Below are positions 1 to 9,859 of a stretch of DNA of 64,000 bases, in pieces. Source of the stretch: Mycobacterium vicinigordonae (GTDB lineage Bacteria > Actinomycetota > Actinomycetes > Mycobacteriales > Mycobacteriaceae); contig NZ_CP059165.1 in assembly GCF_013466425.1 (NCBI RefSeq), positions 2,790,001-2,854,000 on the forward strand, in the 5' to 3' direction. Each line of letters opens with the position of its first letter. Within the stretch, counting starts at the first letter, position 1. Below the pieces are notes generated by a model. It did not search any database, was not told the origin of the DNA, and saw only the letters and a list, made by a program, of their open reading frames with translations. The position numbers and the translations under genes are program-made.

Positions 1-562
1 CATTGAGCCGTTCGGGCGCGACGTAGTCGAAGGTGCCGACGGCTTTTCCGGGCCTGGTCAGTCGCGCGTCGCCGGCGGCGTTAGCCAGGCCGAAGTCGAC
101 CAGGCTGGCGAAGTCGTCGCCGGAGAGCAGGATATTGGCCGGTTTGACGTCGCGGTGAATCACCGATTCGGCGTGCGCGGCGTCCAGCGCGCCGGCGACC
201 TGTTCGACAATGGCGACGGCGCGTGTGGGCTGCATCGGGCCTTCCCGCCGCAGCACCGTCTCCAGGTCCACGCCGCGCACCAGTCGCATGTCGAGGTAGA
301 CCTGGCCGGCGATCTCTCCGCAACTGTGGATCGGCAGCACGTGGGGCTCACGCAGCCGGCCCGCGGTGCGGGCCTCGCGGAACAGCCGTTCGCGGAATAC
401 CGGGTTCTGGGAGTAGGTGCTACTCAACAGTTTTAATGCAACCGCGCGGTGCATGGTGGTGTCCTCGGCCTCGTAGACCTCGCCGTAGCCACCGCTGCCC
501 AACAGCCGGATCAGTCGGTAAGGGCCGAATTGCGTACCCGCCCGATCCTGTTCCACAGCCAT
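1..562 (-). CDS. Serine/threonine protein kinase, PknE-like (C-terminal part outside window)
   Basis: This is the N-terminal 187 residues of a Hanks-type kinase; the rest lies beyond the left edge. Visible are a Gly-rich loop GSGGYGEV (residues 22-29), the ATP-anchoring Lys44 in VALK, the catalytic loop HRDVKPAN (136-143), DFG (156-158) and an APE motif near 182. All are canonical, so the kinase should be active. The opening GTQFGPYRL and the segments REARTAGRL and VYLDMRLVRGVDL closely resemble M. tuberculosis PknE as I recall it. The ATG at 562 sits almost on top of a GGAGG. A GTG two codons later (554-556) has better spacing and may be the true start. The membrane and sensor parts cannot be seen, so the PknE/PknF-type assignment is by N-terminal similarity only. 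Confidence 0.9.
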   Translation of the reverse strand, partial: MAVEQDRAGTQFGPYRLIRLLGSGGYGEVYEAEDTTMHRAVALKLLSSTYSQNPVFRERLFREARTAGRLREPHVLPIHSCGEIAGQVYLDMRLVRGVDLETVLRREGPMQPTRAVAIVEQVAGALDAAHAESVIHRDVKPANILLSGDDFASLVDFGLANAAGDARLTRPGKAVGTFDYVAPERLN

Positions 563-620
563 CCCTCCACTTTGCCGCAGAGCGTATCGGGGTTCGCCTC
601 GACGCGGTTAGGGTGATGCG

Positions 621-1052
621 ATGGCTTCCGTTGAGCTCAGTTCCGACGTCCCGATGACCCCCCAAGACATGTGGTTGCACGTTTCGGATCTGTCCAAGCT
701 GAACGAGTGGCTCATCATGCACGAGGGCTGGCGCAGCGACGTGCCCGAGGAGATCACCGAAGGCACCCAGGTCATCGGCGTGGCGAAATCCAAGGGTCTG
801 CGCAACCGGGTGACCTGGACAGTGACGAAGTGGGACCCGCCGCACGAAGTCGCGATGTCCGGGGACGGCAAGGGCGGAGCAAAATACGGTGTGCGCGTCA
901 CTGTGACTCCGAGCAACGACGGCTCGACCATGGGGCTGCGTCTTGAGCTGGGTGGGCGAGCGTTGTTCGGTCCGGTCGGCTCCGCGGCTGCGCGCGCCGT
1001 CAGAGGGGACGTGGAAAAGTCGCTCCGTAACTTCGTCGAGAAGTACGCGTAG
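621..1052 (+). CDS. SRPBCC (polyketide cyclase/START-like) family protein, Rv1546-like
   Basis: A 143-residue protein of the helix-grip fold, closely matching M. tuberculosis Rv1546 in length and in segments such as [19 protein letters not shown] and [14 protein letters not shown]. Family members bind small hydrophobic ligands in a central cavity; no substrate is known for this one and none can be read from the sequence. It is transcribed away from the kinase at 562 across a 58-bp gap and lies about 120 bp upstream of dnaE1. The ATG at 621 fits the family start. Cytosolic: no signal peptide or membrane segment. Confidence 0.9.
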   Translation: MASVELSSDVPMTPQDMWLHVSDLSKLNEWLIMHEGWRSDVPEEITEGTQVIGVAKSKGLRNRVTWTVTKWDPPHEVAMSGDGKGGAKYGVRVTVTPSNDGSTMGLRLELGGRALFGPVGSAAARAVRGDVEKSLRNFVEKYA

Positions 1053-1141
1053 GTTCGCGGGTTCGGGCCGCCGAGCCGTGTGTGGCCATTGTTTCTGGTG
1101 TGAACAACTGGTCGGGACACGCTTTGCGACACGCCCGGAGC

Positions 1142-1164
1142 CTGTCGGTGGACCGTCCTAGACT
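1142..1164 (+). promoter_or_regulatory. Probable RecA-independent (PafBC-type) DNA-damage promoter of dnaE1
   Basis: The bases read cTGTCGGTG (1142-1150), then exactly eight bases, then TAGACT (1159-1164). This fits the published mycobacterial RecA-NDp/ClpR-type motif tTGTCRgtg-N8-TAnnnT, now attributed to PafBC, in all but the first, weakly conserved base. The TAnnnT box acts as the -10 element, so transcription would begin near 1171, a few bases before the dnaE1 ATG at 1174, giving a nearly leaderless mRNA. No Shine-Dalgarno sequence precedes the ATG, which agrees with that. Confidence 0.7.
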
Positions 1165-1173
1165 TGCGTCCCT

Positions 1174-4100
1174 ATGAGCCAGTCATCCTTCGTGCACCTG
1201 CACAACCACACCGAGTACTCGATGCTCGATGGTGCCGCGAAGATCAGCCCCATGCTGGCCGAAGCGCAGCGCCTGGAAATGCCCGCAATCGGCATGACCG
1301 ATCACGGAAACATGTTTGGCGCCAGCGAGTTCTACAACTCGGCCACCAAAGTCGGGATCAAGCCGATCATCGGCGTCGAGGCATACATAGCTCCCGCCTC
1401 TCGCTTCGACACCCGCCGCATCACCTGGGGTGATCCGAGCCAGAAATCCGATGACGTGTCCGGCAGTGGCTCCTACACACATATGACGATGGTGGCCGAG
1501 AACGCCACCGGTCTGCGCAACCTGTTCAAGCTGTCGTCGTTGGCTTCCTTCGAAGGTCAGCTGGGCAAGTGGTCGCGGATGGATGCCGAACTCATCGCCG
1601 AACACGCCGAGGGAATCATTGCCACCACGGGCTGCCCGTCCGGCGAAGTGCAGACCAGGCTGCGGCTGGGCCACGAGCGCGAGGCGCTGGAGGCGGCTGC
1701 CAAGTGGCGCGAGATCTTCGGCCCAGACAATTTCTTCCTGGAGCTGATGGACCATGGTCTGTCCATCGAGCAGCGGGTCCGCGAGGGCCTGCTCGACATC
1801 GGGCACAAGCTCGGCATACCGCCGCTGGCCACCAACGACTGCCACTACGTCACCCGCGATGCTTCGCACAACCACGAGGCGCTGCTGTGCGTGCAGACCG
1901 GCAAGACGCTCTCGGACCCCAACCGGTTCAAGTTCGACGGCGACGGCTACTACCTCAAGTCCGCTGCCGATATGCGTGAGCTCTGGGACGGCGAGGTACC
2001 CGGCGCGTGCGACTCGACGCTGCTGATCGCCGAGCGGGTGCAGTCCTACGCCGATGTGTGGACGCCGCGCGACCGGATGCCTATCTTCCCGGTGCCCGAG
2101 GGCCACGACCAGGCGTCATGGTTGCACCACGAGGTGATGGCAGGACTGCAGCGGCGATTTCCGTCCGGGGTGGGCCAGGCGTACCTCGACCGGGCCGAAT
2201 ATGAGATCAAAGTCATCTGCGACAAGGGTTTTCCGGCGTACTTCCTGATCGTCGCCGACCTGATCAACCATGCGAAGTCCATCGACATCCGGGTCGGACC
2301 GGGACGAGGTTCGGCGGCCGGCTCACTGGTCGCCTACGCGATGGGCATCACCAACATCGACCCCATCCCACACGGTCTGCTGTTCGAGCGCTTCCTCAAC
2401 CCGGAGCGGCCGTCGGCCCCCGATATCGACATCGACTTCGACGACCGGCGACGCGGCGAGATGGTGCGTTACGCCGCGGAGAAGTGGGGCTCTGACCGGG
2501 TAGCCCAGGTCATCACCTTCGGCACCATCAAGACCAAAGCCGCGCTCAAGGATTCCGCACGGATCCACTACGGCCAGCCTGGGTTCGCGATCGCCGACCG
2601 GATCACCAAGGCGCTGCCCCCGCCGATCATGGCCAAGGACATCCCGTTGTCGGGCATCACCGACCCGGCCCACGAGCGGTACAAGGAAGCCGCCGAGGTC
2701 CGCGGCCTGATCGAGACCGATCCCGACGTGCGCACCATTTACCAGACTGCGCGCGGTCTGGAGGGGCTGATCCGTAACGCCGGCGTGCACGCGTGCGCGG
2801 TGATCATGAGCAGCGAGCCGCTCACCGAGGCGATCCCGCTGTGGAAGCGGCCGCAGGACGGCGCGATCATCACCGGCTGGGATTACCCCTCCTGCGAGGC
2901 CATCGGCCTGTTGAAGATGGACTTTCTTGGCCTGCGGAACCTGACGATCATCGGTGACGCGATCGAGAACATCAGGGCAAACCGGGGCATCGATCTCGAC
3001 CTGGAATCGCTGCCGCTGGATGACAAGCCCACCTACGAATTGTTGGGCCGCGGAGACACACTCGGTGTGTTCCAGCTCGACGGCGGGCCGATGCGCGACC
3101 TGCTGCGCCGCATGCAACCCACCGAGTTCAACGACATCGTCGCCGTACTGGCGCTGTACCGGCCGGGTCCGATGGGCATGAACGCGCACAACGACTACGC
3201 CGACCGCAAGAACGCGCGCCAGTCGATCAAGCCCATCCATCCCGAACTCGAGGAGCCGCTGCGCGAAATCCTCTCCGAGACTTACGGTCTGATCGTCTAC
3301 CAAGAGCAGATCATGTTCATCGCCCAGAAGGTCGCCTCCTACACCATGGGCAAGGCCGACGCGCTGCGCAAAGCGATGGGCAAGAAAAAGCTCGAGGTGC
3401 TCGAGGCGGAGTACAAGGGTTTCTACGAAGGCATGACCAATAACGGTTTCTCCGAGAAAGCGGTGAAGGCGCTGTGGGACACCATCCTTCCGTTCGCGGG
3501 GTACGCGTTCAACAAGTCGCACGCGGCGGGCTACGGGCTGGTGTCCTATTGGACGGCCTACCTGAAGGCCAACTATCCAGGCGAGTACATGGCGGGCCTG
3601 CTGACCTCGGTGGGCGACGACAAGGACAAGGCCGCCGTATACCTAGCGGACTGCCGCCGGCTCGGCATCACAGTGCTGCCGCCCGACGTCAACGAATCGG
3701 TGCAGAACTTCGCCTCGGTGGGTAATGACATCCGCTTCGGCCTCGGTGCGGTCCGCAACGTCGGCGCCAACGTCGTTGCCTCGCTGATCGGCACCCGCAA
3801 CGACAAGGGCAAGTACACCGACTTCTCGGACTACCTCAACAAAATCGACATCTCGGCCTGCAACAAGAAGGTCACCGAGTCGCTGATCAAAGCCGGGGCG
3901 TTCGACTCGCTCGGCCACCCCCGCAAAGGACTGTTCCTGGTGCACACCGACGCCGTGGACTCGGTGCTGGGCACCAAGAAGGCCGAGGCGATGGGGCAAT
4001 TCGACCTGTTCGGCGGCTCCGACGGGGAGGGTGGCGGGGACGCCGTCTTCACCATCAAAGTGCCTGAGGACGAGTGGGAGGACAAGCACAAGCTCGCGCT

Positions 4101-4713
4101 GGAGCGAGAGATGCTGGGCCTGTACGTGTCGGGTCATCCGCTCAACGGGGTGGCTCATCTGCTGGCCACCCAGGTCGACACCGCAATCCCAGCGATCCTG
4201 GATGGCGACGTGTCCAACGACACGCAGGTGCGCGTCGGCGGCATCCTGGCTTCGGTGAACCGCCGGGTCAACAAGAACGGGATGCCTTGGGCATCAGCGC
4301 AATTGGAAGACTTAACCGGCGGCATCGAGGTGATGTTCTTCCCGCACACCTACTCCACATTCGGAGGGGACATCGCCGACGACGCGGTGGTGCTGGTCAA
4401 CGCCAAGGTCGCGATCCGCGACGACCGCATCAGCCTGATCGCCAATGAGCTTGTGGTGCCCGATTTTTCCAACGCGCAGCCGAACCGGCCGCTAGCGGTC
4501 AGCCTGCCCACCCGGCAGTGCACCGTCGACAAGGTCAGTGCCCTCAAGCAGGTGCTGGCCCGTCACCCAGGCACCTCGCAGGTGCATCTGCGGTTGATCA
4601 GCGGCGACCGGATTACCACGCTGGAGCTAGATCAGTCGCTGCGGGTGACGCCATCACCGGCGCTGATGGGGGACCTCAAGGAACTGCTCGGTCCAGGGTG
4701 CTTGGGCGCTTAG
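1174..4713 (+). CDS. dnaE1: DNA polymerase III alpha subunit DnaE1
   Basis: The replicative polymerase catalytic subunit, 1179 residues, which polymerises DNA in the holoenzyme. Actinobacterial DnaE1 also proofreads through its PHP domain. The PHP domain opens with HLHNHTEYS near residue 9 and keeps further His/Asp metal ligands (MTDHGN, NDCHYV). The polymerase core carries [10 protein letters not shown] and the catalytic Asp motif PDIDIDFDD near 415-423. A helix-hairpin-helix region, an OB fold ([13 protein letters not shown]) and a C-terminal domain follow. The length is normal. The TAG stop overlaps the convergent stop of the next gene by 4 bp. The damage-type promoter just upstream suggests induction under genotoxic stress. 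Confidence 0.98.
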   Translation: MSQSSFVHLHNHTEYSMLDGAAKISPMLAEAQRLEMPAIGMTDHGNMFGASEFYNSATKVGIKPIIGVEAYIAPASRFDTRRITWGDPSQKSDDVSGSGSYTHMTMVAENATGLRNLFKLSSLASFEGQLGKWSRMDAELIAEHAEGIIATTGCPSGEVQTRLRLGHEREALEAAAKWREIFGPDNFFLELMDHGLSIEQRVREGLLDIGHKLGIPPLATNDCHYVTRDASHNHEALLCVQTGKTLSDPNRFKFDGDGYYLKSAADMRELWDGEVPGACDSTLLIAERVQSYADVWTPRDRMPIFPVPEGHDQASWLHHEVMAGLQRRFPSGVGQAYLDRAEYEIKVICDKGFPAYFLIVADLINHAKSIDIRVGPGRGSAAGSLVAYAMGITNIDPIPHGLLFERFLNPERPSAPDIDIDFDDRRRGEMVRYAAEKWGSDRVAQVITFGTIKTKAALKDSARIHYGQPGFAIADRITKALPPPIMAKDIPLSGITDPAHERYKEAAEVRGLIETDPDVRTIYQTARGLEGLIRNAGVHACAVIMSSEPLTEAIPLWKRPQDGAIITGWDYPSCEAIGLLKMDFLGLRNLTIIGDAIENIRANRGIDLDLESLPLDDKPTYELLGRGDTLGVFQLDGGPMRDLLRRMQPTEFNDIVAVLALYRPGPMGMNAHNDYADRKNARQSIKPIHPELEEPLREILSETYGLIVYQEQIMFIAQKVASYTMGKADALRKAMGKKKLEVLEAEYKGFYEGMTNNGFSEKAVKALWDTILPFAGYAFNKSHAAGYGLVSYWTAYLKANYPGEYMAGLLTSVGDDKDKAAVYLADCRRLGITVLPPDVNESVQNFASVGNDIRFGLGAVRNVGANVVASLIGTRNDKGKYTDFSDYLNKIDISACNKKVTESLIKAGAFDSLGHPRKGLFLVHTDAVDSVLGTKKAEAMGQFDLFGGSDGEGGGDAVFTIKVPEDEWEDKHKLALEREMLGLYVSGHPLNGVAHLLATQVDTAIPAILDGDVSNDTQVRVGGILASVNRRVNKNGMPWASAQLEDLTGGIEVMFFPHTYSTFGGDIADDAVVLVNAKVAIRDDRISLIANELVVPDFSNAQPNRPLAVSLPTRQCTVDKVSALKQVLARHPGTSQVHLRLISGDRITTLELDQSLRVTPSPALMGDLKELLGPGCLGA

Positions 4714-5150
4714 CCCAGATCAACACGCATGATCGCGCTGTCGGGCCAGACGCGGACGGTGCGTGCGCGCCGCAGCTTCTCCCGGAGCGGCAGGTCCCGG
4801 TGCACGTTGGTTATGCCCGGGATCTTAAGCAACGGTATGATGTTCCACTGCCAGCCATACCTCTTGTGCAACAACCTGTTTCCGCGCTCGGCATCAGCGC
4901 CGGATAGGACAACGGCGCGGCCGGCCAGTCTTGGCGCGTTCGGTTCCACTCGCCCGCGGTAATCGCAGGCGACTAGTTCGACGTCGGGTCGCGCGGTCAA
5001 TCGCTTGGTCTTGGGGCCGATTTTTGTGCGAAACACCAGCGCGTCGCCGTCGTAGGCGAACCAGATGGGGGTGTCGACGGGGCTGCCGTCGCGGCGGAAG
5101 GACCGCAGCTGCGCGTAGCGGGCGGTGCCCAACTTCTCGAGTGTGTGCAT
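4710..5150 (-). CDS. PPOX-class (pyridoxamine 5'-phosphate oxidase-like) F420/flavin-dependent oxidoreductase
   Basis: A 146-residue split-barrel protein. [29 protein letters not shown] followed by [12 protein letters not shown] is typical of actinobacterial PPOX-class F420-dependent proteins, in which the Lys/Arg-rich segment contacts the deazaflavin phosphate. The substrate is unknown. It is transcribed divergently from the MerR gene across a 50-bp gap that contains a palindrome, so MerR may control it. Its stop overlaps that of dnaE1 (convergent, 4 bp). Cytosolic. Confidence 0.85.
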   Translation of the reverse strand: MHTLEKLGTARYAQLRSFRRDGSPVDTPIWFAYDGDALVFRTKIGPKTKRLTARPDVELVACDYRGRVEPNAPRLAGRAVVLSGADAERGNRLLHKRYGWQWNIIPLLKIPGITNVHRDLPLREKLRRARTVRVWPDSAIMRVDLG

Positions 5151-5163
5151 TCAGATAGTCAAC

Positions 5164-5185
5164 GACTTAGAGTTGACTCTAAGTC
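5164..5185. promoter_or_regulatory. Palindromic operator between PPOX gene and merR-type gene
   Basis: Two perfect 10-bp arms, GACTTAGAGT (5164-5173) and ACTCTAAGTC (5176-5185), flank a TG spacer. A long inverted repeat placed over the promoter is the usual arrangement for MerR-family regulators, which bind the spacer between -35 and -10. TTGACT hexamers lie at its edges on both strands (5173-5178 plus; 5182-5187 minus). It sits 16 bp before the MerR start and 13 bp before the PPOX start, so it could serve both genes. The assignment to the adjacent regulator is inference. Confidence 0.65.
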
Positions 5186-5200
5186 AAGCTGCGGGAGGTC

Positions 5201-5677
5201 GTGTTGCTGCTGACCATCGGAGAGGTGGCCCGGCGAGCGGGGATCGCCGCTACCACGCTGCGCTACTACGAACAGATCGGCCTAATCGCTTCGCCCGCCC
5301 GCCGGGGCGGTCAACGCCGCTACGAAGACGCGGTTTTGGCGCGTCTCGAGGTGATCCGGCTCTGCAAATCGGCCGGGTTCACCCTGGAGGAGATTCAGCT
5401 GCTGTTCGCCGACGATGAGGCTGGGCGGCCGGCCAGCCGCGCCTTGGGGCAGGCCAAGCTTGCCGAGATCGACGCGCAGATGGCTTCGTTGGTCCGTGCC
5501 CGGGAGGTTATCGAGTGGGGGATGCGGTGTACGTGTCCTTCGATTGACGCGTGCACGTGTGGAATTCATACCGCGGCCGCGCCGCCGAGCGCAATTGAGG
5601 CGACGGCCAACCGGAGTGGCGCGTCGCAGGATTCACCCTCGGCGGGAGGACGCGAAAGACGTAGGCTCACGGAATGA
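5201..5677 (+). CDS. MerR-family transcriptional regulator with C-terminal Cys-x-Cys pairs
   Basis: A 158-residue regulator. The winged-helix domain is at 4-75 (LTIGEVARRAGIAATTLRYYEQIGLI), followed by the dimerisation helix. Just after the helix is a loop with Cys110, 112, 118 and 120, reading CTCPSIDACTC. Two of the Cys pairs are eight residues apart, the same spacing as the Cu(I) ligands of CueR. A SoxR-type cluster would need C-x2-C-x-C-x5-C, which is not present. Metal or thiol sensing is therefore plausible but unproven. The tail after 125 is low-complexity. The start is GTG at 5201 with GGGAGG just upstream. The gene overlaps fadD11 (ATGA), which implies translational coupling. Confidence 0.88.
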   Translation: MLLLTIGEVARRAGIAATTLRYYEQIGLIASPARRGGQRRYEDAVLARLEVIRLCKSAGFTLEEIQLLFADDEAGRPASRALGQAKLAEIDAQMASLVRAREVIEWGMRCTCPSIDACTCGIHTAAAPPSAIEATANRSGASQDSPSAGGRERRRLTE

Positions 5678-7503
5678 CCTCATCCGAGCGTCCGGCCACC
5701 ATGTGTGAGGCATTCCAGCGCACGGCGGCCATCGACCCCGACGTGATAGCGCTCAGGACCCCTGGCAACACGGTGACCCTAACCTGGGGGGAGTACGCGG
5801 AACAGGTTCGCAAGGTCACCGGCGGCCTTCGCGGCTTGGGCGTCAAGCGCGGTGACACCGTTTCGCTGATGATGGCCAACCGAGTCGAGTTCTACCCGCT
5901 CGAGGTGGGCGCGCAACATGTTGGGGCTACCTCGTTTTCGATCTACAACACCCTGCCTGCCGAGCAGCTGACCTACGTCTTCGGTAACGCCGGCACCAAG
6001 GTGGTGATCTGCGAGGGGCAGTACGTCGACCGGATTCGCGCCAGCGGTGCGCCGATCGAGCACATCGTGTGCATCGACGGAAAGCCGGCCGGAACTCTGT
6101 GCGTCGAGGACCTCTACGCCGCGGCACCGAACGGCTTTGACTTCGAATCGACTTGGCGCGCCGTGCAACCCGACGACATTGTCACCCTCATCTACACCTC
6201 CGGCACCACTGGAAATCCCAAGGGCGTGGAGATGACGCATACCAACCTGCTGTTCGAGGGGTACGCGCTCGACGACGTGTTGGGGATAGAGCGGGGCGAC
6301 CGGATCATGTCGTTCCTGCCGTCGGCGCACATCGCCGACCGGATGACAGGTCTGTACTCACAGCAGATGTTCGGCACCCAGGTGACCTCGGTGTCCGACG
6401 CCCGTGCGATCGCTGCGGCGCTCGCCGACACCAGGCCGACCGTGTTCGGCGCGGTACCGCGGGTCTGGGAAAAGCTTAGGGCCGGAATCGAATTCGCGGT
6501 CGCCAACGAAAGCGACGAGATGAAGCGGGCCGCGCTGCAGTGGGCAATGGCGGTGGCCGCTCGTCGCGCGCAGGTGCTGCTGGCCGAGGCGGACATGCCA
6601 GAGGACCTTGCCACCGAATGGGCTAAGGCCGACGAATTGGTGCTATCCAAGCTGCGCGAGAAGGTCGGCCTCGGCGAGCTGCGCTGGGCGGTGTCGGGTG
6701 CGGCGCCGATACCACGGGAGACACTGGCCTTCTACATCAGCATCGGTATCCCCATCTCCGAGGTGTGGGGGATGTCGGAGCTAAGTTGCGTAGCCGCCAC
6801 CTGTCACCCCAGCCAGACGCGGCTGGGCACCGTCGGCAAACTGCTGCCCGGGCTGGAAGGCAAGGTCGCCGACGACGGCGAGTTTCTGGTCCGTGGTCCA
6901 CTGGTGATGAAGGGCTACCGTCGCGACCCGGCCAAGACCGCTGAAGCGATCGACGAGGAAGGCTGGCTGCACACCGGCGACATCTTCGAGGTCGACGCCG
7001 ACGGCTACTTGCGGGTGGTGGACCGCAAGAAGGAGCTGATCATCAATGCGGCCGGAAAGAACATGTCCCCGGCCAATATCGAGAACACCATTGTGGCGGC
7101 GTGCCCGATGGTCGGGGTGATGATCACCATCGGCGACGGACGCCCGTACAACACAGCCCTGTTGGTCTTCGACGTCGACTCGGTCGCTCCGTACGCGGCC
7201 CGCCATGGCGTAGACCCCACGCCGCAGGCCCTGGCCGCGCACCCCGAGGTGATTGCGACCATTGCCGCTGGAGTGGCAGAGGGCAACGCGCGACTGGCGC
7301 GAGTGGAGCAGATCAAGCGGTTCCGAATCCTGCCCACGATGTGGGAGCCCGGCGGCGACGAGATCACGCTGACGATGAAGCTCAAGCGCAAACCGATCCA
7401 CGCCAAATATGCCGCCGAGATCGACGAACTCTACGAGACTGAACCGGGTCCGCACATCCACGAGCCCGCTGCCGCGATTACGCCGGCGGCGCAATCAGCC
7501 TAA
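5674..7503 (+). CDS. fadD11: Long-chain fatty-acid-CoA ligase FadD11
   Basis: A 609-residue adenylate-forming enzyme that activates fatty acids to acyl-AMP and then acyl-CoA. The AMP/ATP-binding P-loop YTSGTTGNPKG lies near residues 173-183. VWGMSELS and GWLHTGDIFEVDADGYLRVVDRKKELIINAAGKNMSP (A8 hinge and following region) are intact, as is the C-terminal Lys in MKLKRKP. In M. tuberculosis H37Rv the same locus is annotated as two pieces, fadD11.1 and fadD11; here it is a single uninterrupted frame. It overlaps the MerR stop by 4 bp and is followed 13 bp later by plsB1, which suggests the CoA product feeds glycerolipid acylation. Confidence 0.95.
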   Translation: MTSSERPATMCEAFQRTAAIDPDVIALRTPGNTVTLTWGEYAEQVRKVTGGLRGLGVKRGDTVSLMMANRVEFYPLEVGAQHVGATSFSIYNTLPAEQLTYVFGNAGTKVVICEGQYVDRIRASGAPIEHIVCIDGKPAGTLCVEDLYAAAPNGFDFESTWRAVQPDDIVTLIYTSGTTGNPKGVEMTHTNLLFEGYALDDVLGIERGDRIMSFLPSAHIADRMTGLYSQQMFGTQVTSVSDARAIAAALADTRPTVFGAVPRVWEKLRAGIEFAVANESDEMKRAALQWAMAVAARRAQVLLAEADMPEDLATEWAKADELVLSKLREKVGLGELRWAVSGAAPIPRETLAFYISIGIPISEVWGMSELSCVAATCHPSQTRLGTVGKLLPGLEGKVADDGEFLVRGPLVMKGYRRDPAKTAEAIDEEGWLHTGDIFEVDADGYLRVVDRKKELIINAAGKNMSPANIENTIVAACPMVGVMITIGDGRPYNTALLVFDVDSVAPYAARHGVDPTPQALAAHPEVIATIAAGVAEGNARLARVEQIKRFRILPTMWEPGGDEITLTMKLKRKPIHAKYAAEIDELYETEPGPHIHEPAAAITPAAQSA

Positions 7504-7516
7504 GGGGGAACAGCCG

Positions 7517-9394
7517 GTGAATCCAGGCGAAGCCAGTCGAGCCGGGGTGCGAAAGTTGTTGCAGCGCACCGGGATCGTCGATGAGTCGACAGCACCGCTG
7601 GCTACCGACCCGGACGCGGTCACCCGCCTACTGACGGCGCAGTGGTTCGAGCAGCGCCTCGATGCCCTCGCCGACGAACTGGGCCGCGATCCCGAAAGTG
7701 TGCGGGTGGAGGCGGCCGGCTACCTGCGCGAAGTGGCGGCCTCGCTGGACGATCGCGCGGTGCACGCCTGGCGCCGGTTCAGCCGGTGGCTGATGCGGGC
7801 CTACGACGTGCTGGTCGACGAAGACCAGATCGCCGGCCTGCGCAAACTGGACCGCAAGGCCACGCTGGCGTTCGCGTTCTCGCACCGCTCGTATCTGGAC
7901 GGCATGCTGCTGCCCGAAGAGATCTCGGCCAATCGGCTGTCGGCGGCGTTCACCTTCGGCGGTGCCAATCTGAACTTCTTCCCAATGGGCGGCTTCGCCA
8001 AGCGCACCGGAACGATCTTCATTCGCCGCCAAACCAAAGACATCCCGATCTACCGGTTCGTGTTGCGCGCGTACACCGCGCAACTGGTGCAGGACCACAC
8101 CAACCTCACCTGGTCGATCGAGGGTGGCCGAACCCGCACCGGCAAACTGCGTCCCCCGGTGTTCGGCATCCTGCGTTACCTCACCGATGCCGTCGACGAA
8201 ATCGACGGTCCTGAAGTCTATTTGGTGCCAACCTCCATCGTGTACGACCAACTGCACGAGGTGGAGGCGATGACCACCGAAGCGTACGGAGCAACGAAGC
8301 GGCCGGAAGACCTTCGGTTCCTGGTCCGGCTGTCCCGCCAACAGGGCGAGCGGCTGGGCCGCGCGTATCTCGACTTCGGCGAGCCGCTGCCGCTGCGCAA
8401 GCGCCTCGAGGAACTGCGGGCAGATCCCTCGGGGACCGAGACCGTCGTGGAACGCATCGCGCTCGATGTCGAACACCGGATCAACCGCGCCACCCCGGTG
8501 ACGCCCACCGCGGTGGTGAGCCTGGCGCTGCTGGGTGCCGACCGTTCGCTGTCCATCAGCGAGGTGCTGGCCACGGTACGGCCGCTGGCCAGCTATATCG
8601 CCGCCCGCGACTGGGCGGTGGCGGGGGCGGCGGACCTGACGAACAAGTCGCTGATCCGGTGGACGCTGCACCAGATGGTGGCTTCCGGTGTGGTCAGCGT
8701 GTACGACGCCGGCACCGAGGCGGTGTGGGGAATCGGCGCCGACCAGCATCTGGTCGCGGCGTTCTACCGCAACACCGCGATCCACATCTTGGTCGATCGC
8801 GCCATTGCCGAGCTGGCGCTGTTGGCGGCCTCGGAAGATTCAGCCGATGGCGTGGTGGCCCCCTCCGCGGTGCGTGACGAGGCGCTGCGGCTGCGGGAGT
8901 TGCTGAAGTTCGAATTCCTGTTTTCCGGGCGTGCGCAGTTCGAGCGCGAACTCGCCGACGAGGTGCGTTTGATCGGGCCGGTGGAAGACACCACCAAGGA
9001 GGTGAGCGCGGCCGAAGTGGGTCGCCTCCTCGAGTCGGCCGATCTGCTGCTGGCGCATCTCGTGTTGCGGCCGTTCCTGGACGCGTACCACATCGTCGCC
9101 GACCGGCTGGCCGCCCTCGAGGACGAGCCGCTGGAGGAGGACAGGTTCCTGGCCGAATGCCTCGAGGTGGGCAAGCAGTGGGAGCTGCAGCGCCGCATTG
9201 CCAACGCCGAATCCCGGTCGATGGAGTTGTTCAAGACCGCGTTGCGGCTGGCGCGGCACCGCGACCTGGTCGACGGTCCCGATCAAGCCGACCTGGCCAA
9301 GCGGCGGCAGGAGTTCGCCGACGAGATCGCCACCGCGACCCGACGGGTCAACGTGATCGCCGAAATCGACCGCCGCCGCACCCTCGGGGCGTAG
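7517..9394 (+). CDS. plsB1: Glycerol-3-phosphate acyltransferase PlsB1
   Basis: A 625-residue PlsB-type acyltransferase that transfers an acyl chain to sn-glycerol-3-phosphate, the first step of phospholipid and triacylglycerol synthesis. The acyltransferase motif I is HRSYLD (His-x4-Asp), followed by FTFGGANLNFFPMGGFAKRTGTIFIRR, the glycerol-phosphate binding EGGRTRTGKL and LVPTSIVYD. The GTG at 7517 is chosen because AGGGGGAA lies at the right distance and the length matches Rv1551. The frame is open further upstream, but that part overlaps fadD11. The protein is probably a peripheral membrane enzyme. Confidence 0.95.
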   Translation: MNPGEASRAGVRKLLQRTGIVDESTAPLATDPDAVTRLLTAQWFEQRLDALADELGRDPESVRVEAAGYLREVAASLDDRAVHAWRRFSRWLMRAYDVLVDEDQIAGLRKLDRKATLAFAFSHRSYLDGMLLPEEISANRLSAAFTFGGANLNFFPMGGFAKRTGTIFIRRQTKDIPIYRFVLRAYTAQLVQDHTNLTWSIEGGRTRTGKLRPPVFGILRYLTDAVDEIDGPEVYLVPTSIVYDQLHEVEAMTTEAYGATKRPEDLRFLVRLSRQQGERLGRAYLDFGEPLPLRKRLEELRADPSGTETVVERIALDVEHRINRATPVTPTAVVSLALLGADRSLSISEVLATVRPLASYIAARDWAVAGAADLTNKSLIRWTLHQMVASGVVSVYDAGTEAVWGIGADQHLVAAFYRNTAIHILVDRAIAELALLAASEDSADGVVAPSAVRDEALRLRELLKFEFLFSGRAQFERELADEVRLIGPVEDTTKEVSAAEVGRLLESADLLLAHLVLRPFLDAYHIVADRLAALEDEPLEEDRFLAECLEVGKQWELQRRIANAESRSMELFKTALRLARHRDLVDGPDQADLAKRRQEFADEIATATRRVNVIAEIDRRRTLGA

Positions 9395-9421
9395 CGCGGT
9401 GCACGCCCTACAGTGGTTGGC

Positions 9422-9859
9422 ATGCCATTAGAAGGTGAGTACGCGCCCAGCCCATGGGATTGGTCCAGGGAACAGGCCGAGAAATACATGGAATCCGGCG
9501 GATCCGAAGCCGGGGACATGAAGGGCATGCCGATCATCGTGTTGACCAGCGTCGGGGCCAAATCCGGCAAGCTGCGCAAGACGCCGCTGATGCGCGTCGA
9601 ACACGACGGCGAGTACGCGGTCGTCGCCTCGCTTGGCGGCGCCCCGAAGAACCCGGTCTGGTACTACAACGTCAAGAAGAATCCCAAGGTCGAGTTGCAG
9701 GACGGTTCTGTCACCCGCGACTACGACGCTCGCGAGGTGTTTGGCGATGAGAAGGCCGTCTGGTGGGAGCGCGCGGTGCAGGCCTATCCCGAGTACGCCG
9801 ATTACCAGACCAAGACGGACCGCCAGATACCGGTGTTCGTGTTGACACCCGCCAGCTGA
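9422..9859 (+). CDS. F420-dependent nitroreductase (Ddn) family protein, Rv1558-like
   Basis: A 145-residue deazaflavin-dependent nitroreductase-family protein. The family signature [40 protein letters not shown], with the W-Y-N-V segment, is the F420H2 binding region shared with Ddn. It is near-identical in pattern to Rv1558. Its natural substrate is unknown; related proteins reduce quinones or nitroimidazoles. ATG 9422 gives the [14 protein letters not shown] start seen in the family; a GTG three codons earlier is less likely. Cytosolic or membrane-peripheral. Confidence 0.93.
   Translation: MPLEGEYAPSPWDWSREQAEKYMESGGSEAGDMKGMPIIVLTSVGAKSGKLRKTPLMRVEHDGEYAVVASLGGAPKNPVWYYNVKKNPKVELQDGSVTRDYDAREVFGDEKAVWWERAVQAYPEYADYQTKTDRQIPVFVLTPAS

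Noticed and set aside
1183..3522. Long minus-strand open frames opposite dnaE1 (307 and 399 residues)
   Set aside because: Antisense shadows of a strongly conserved gene, with no family features and typical GC-biased composition.
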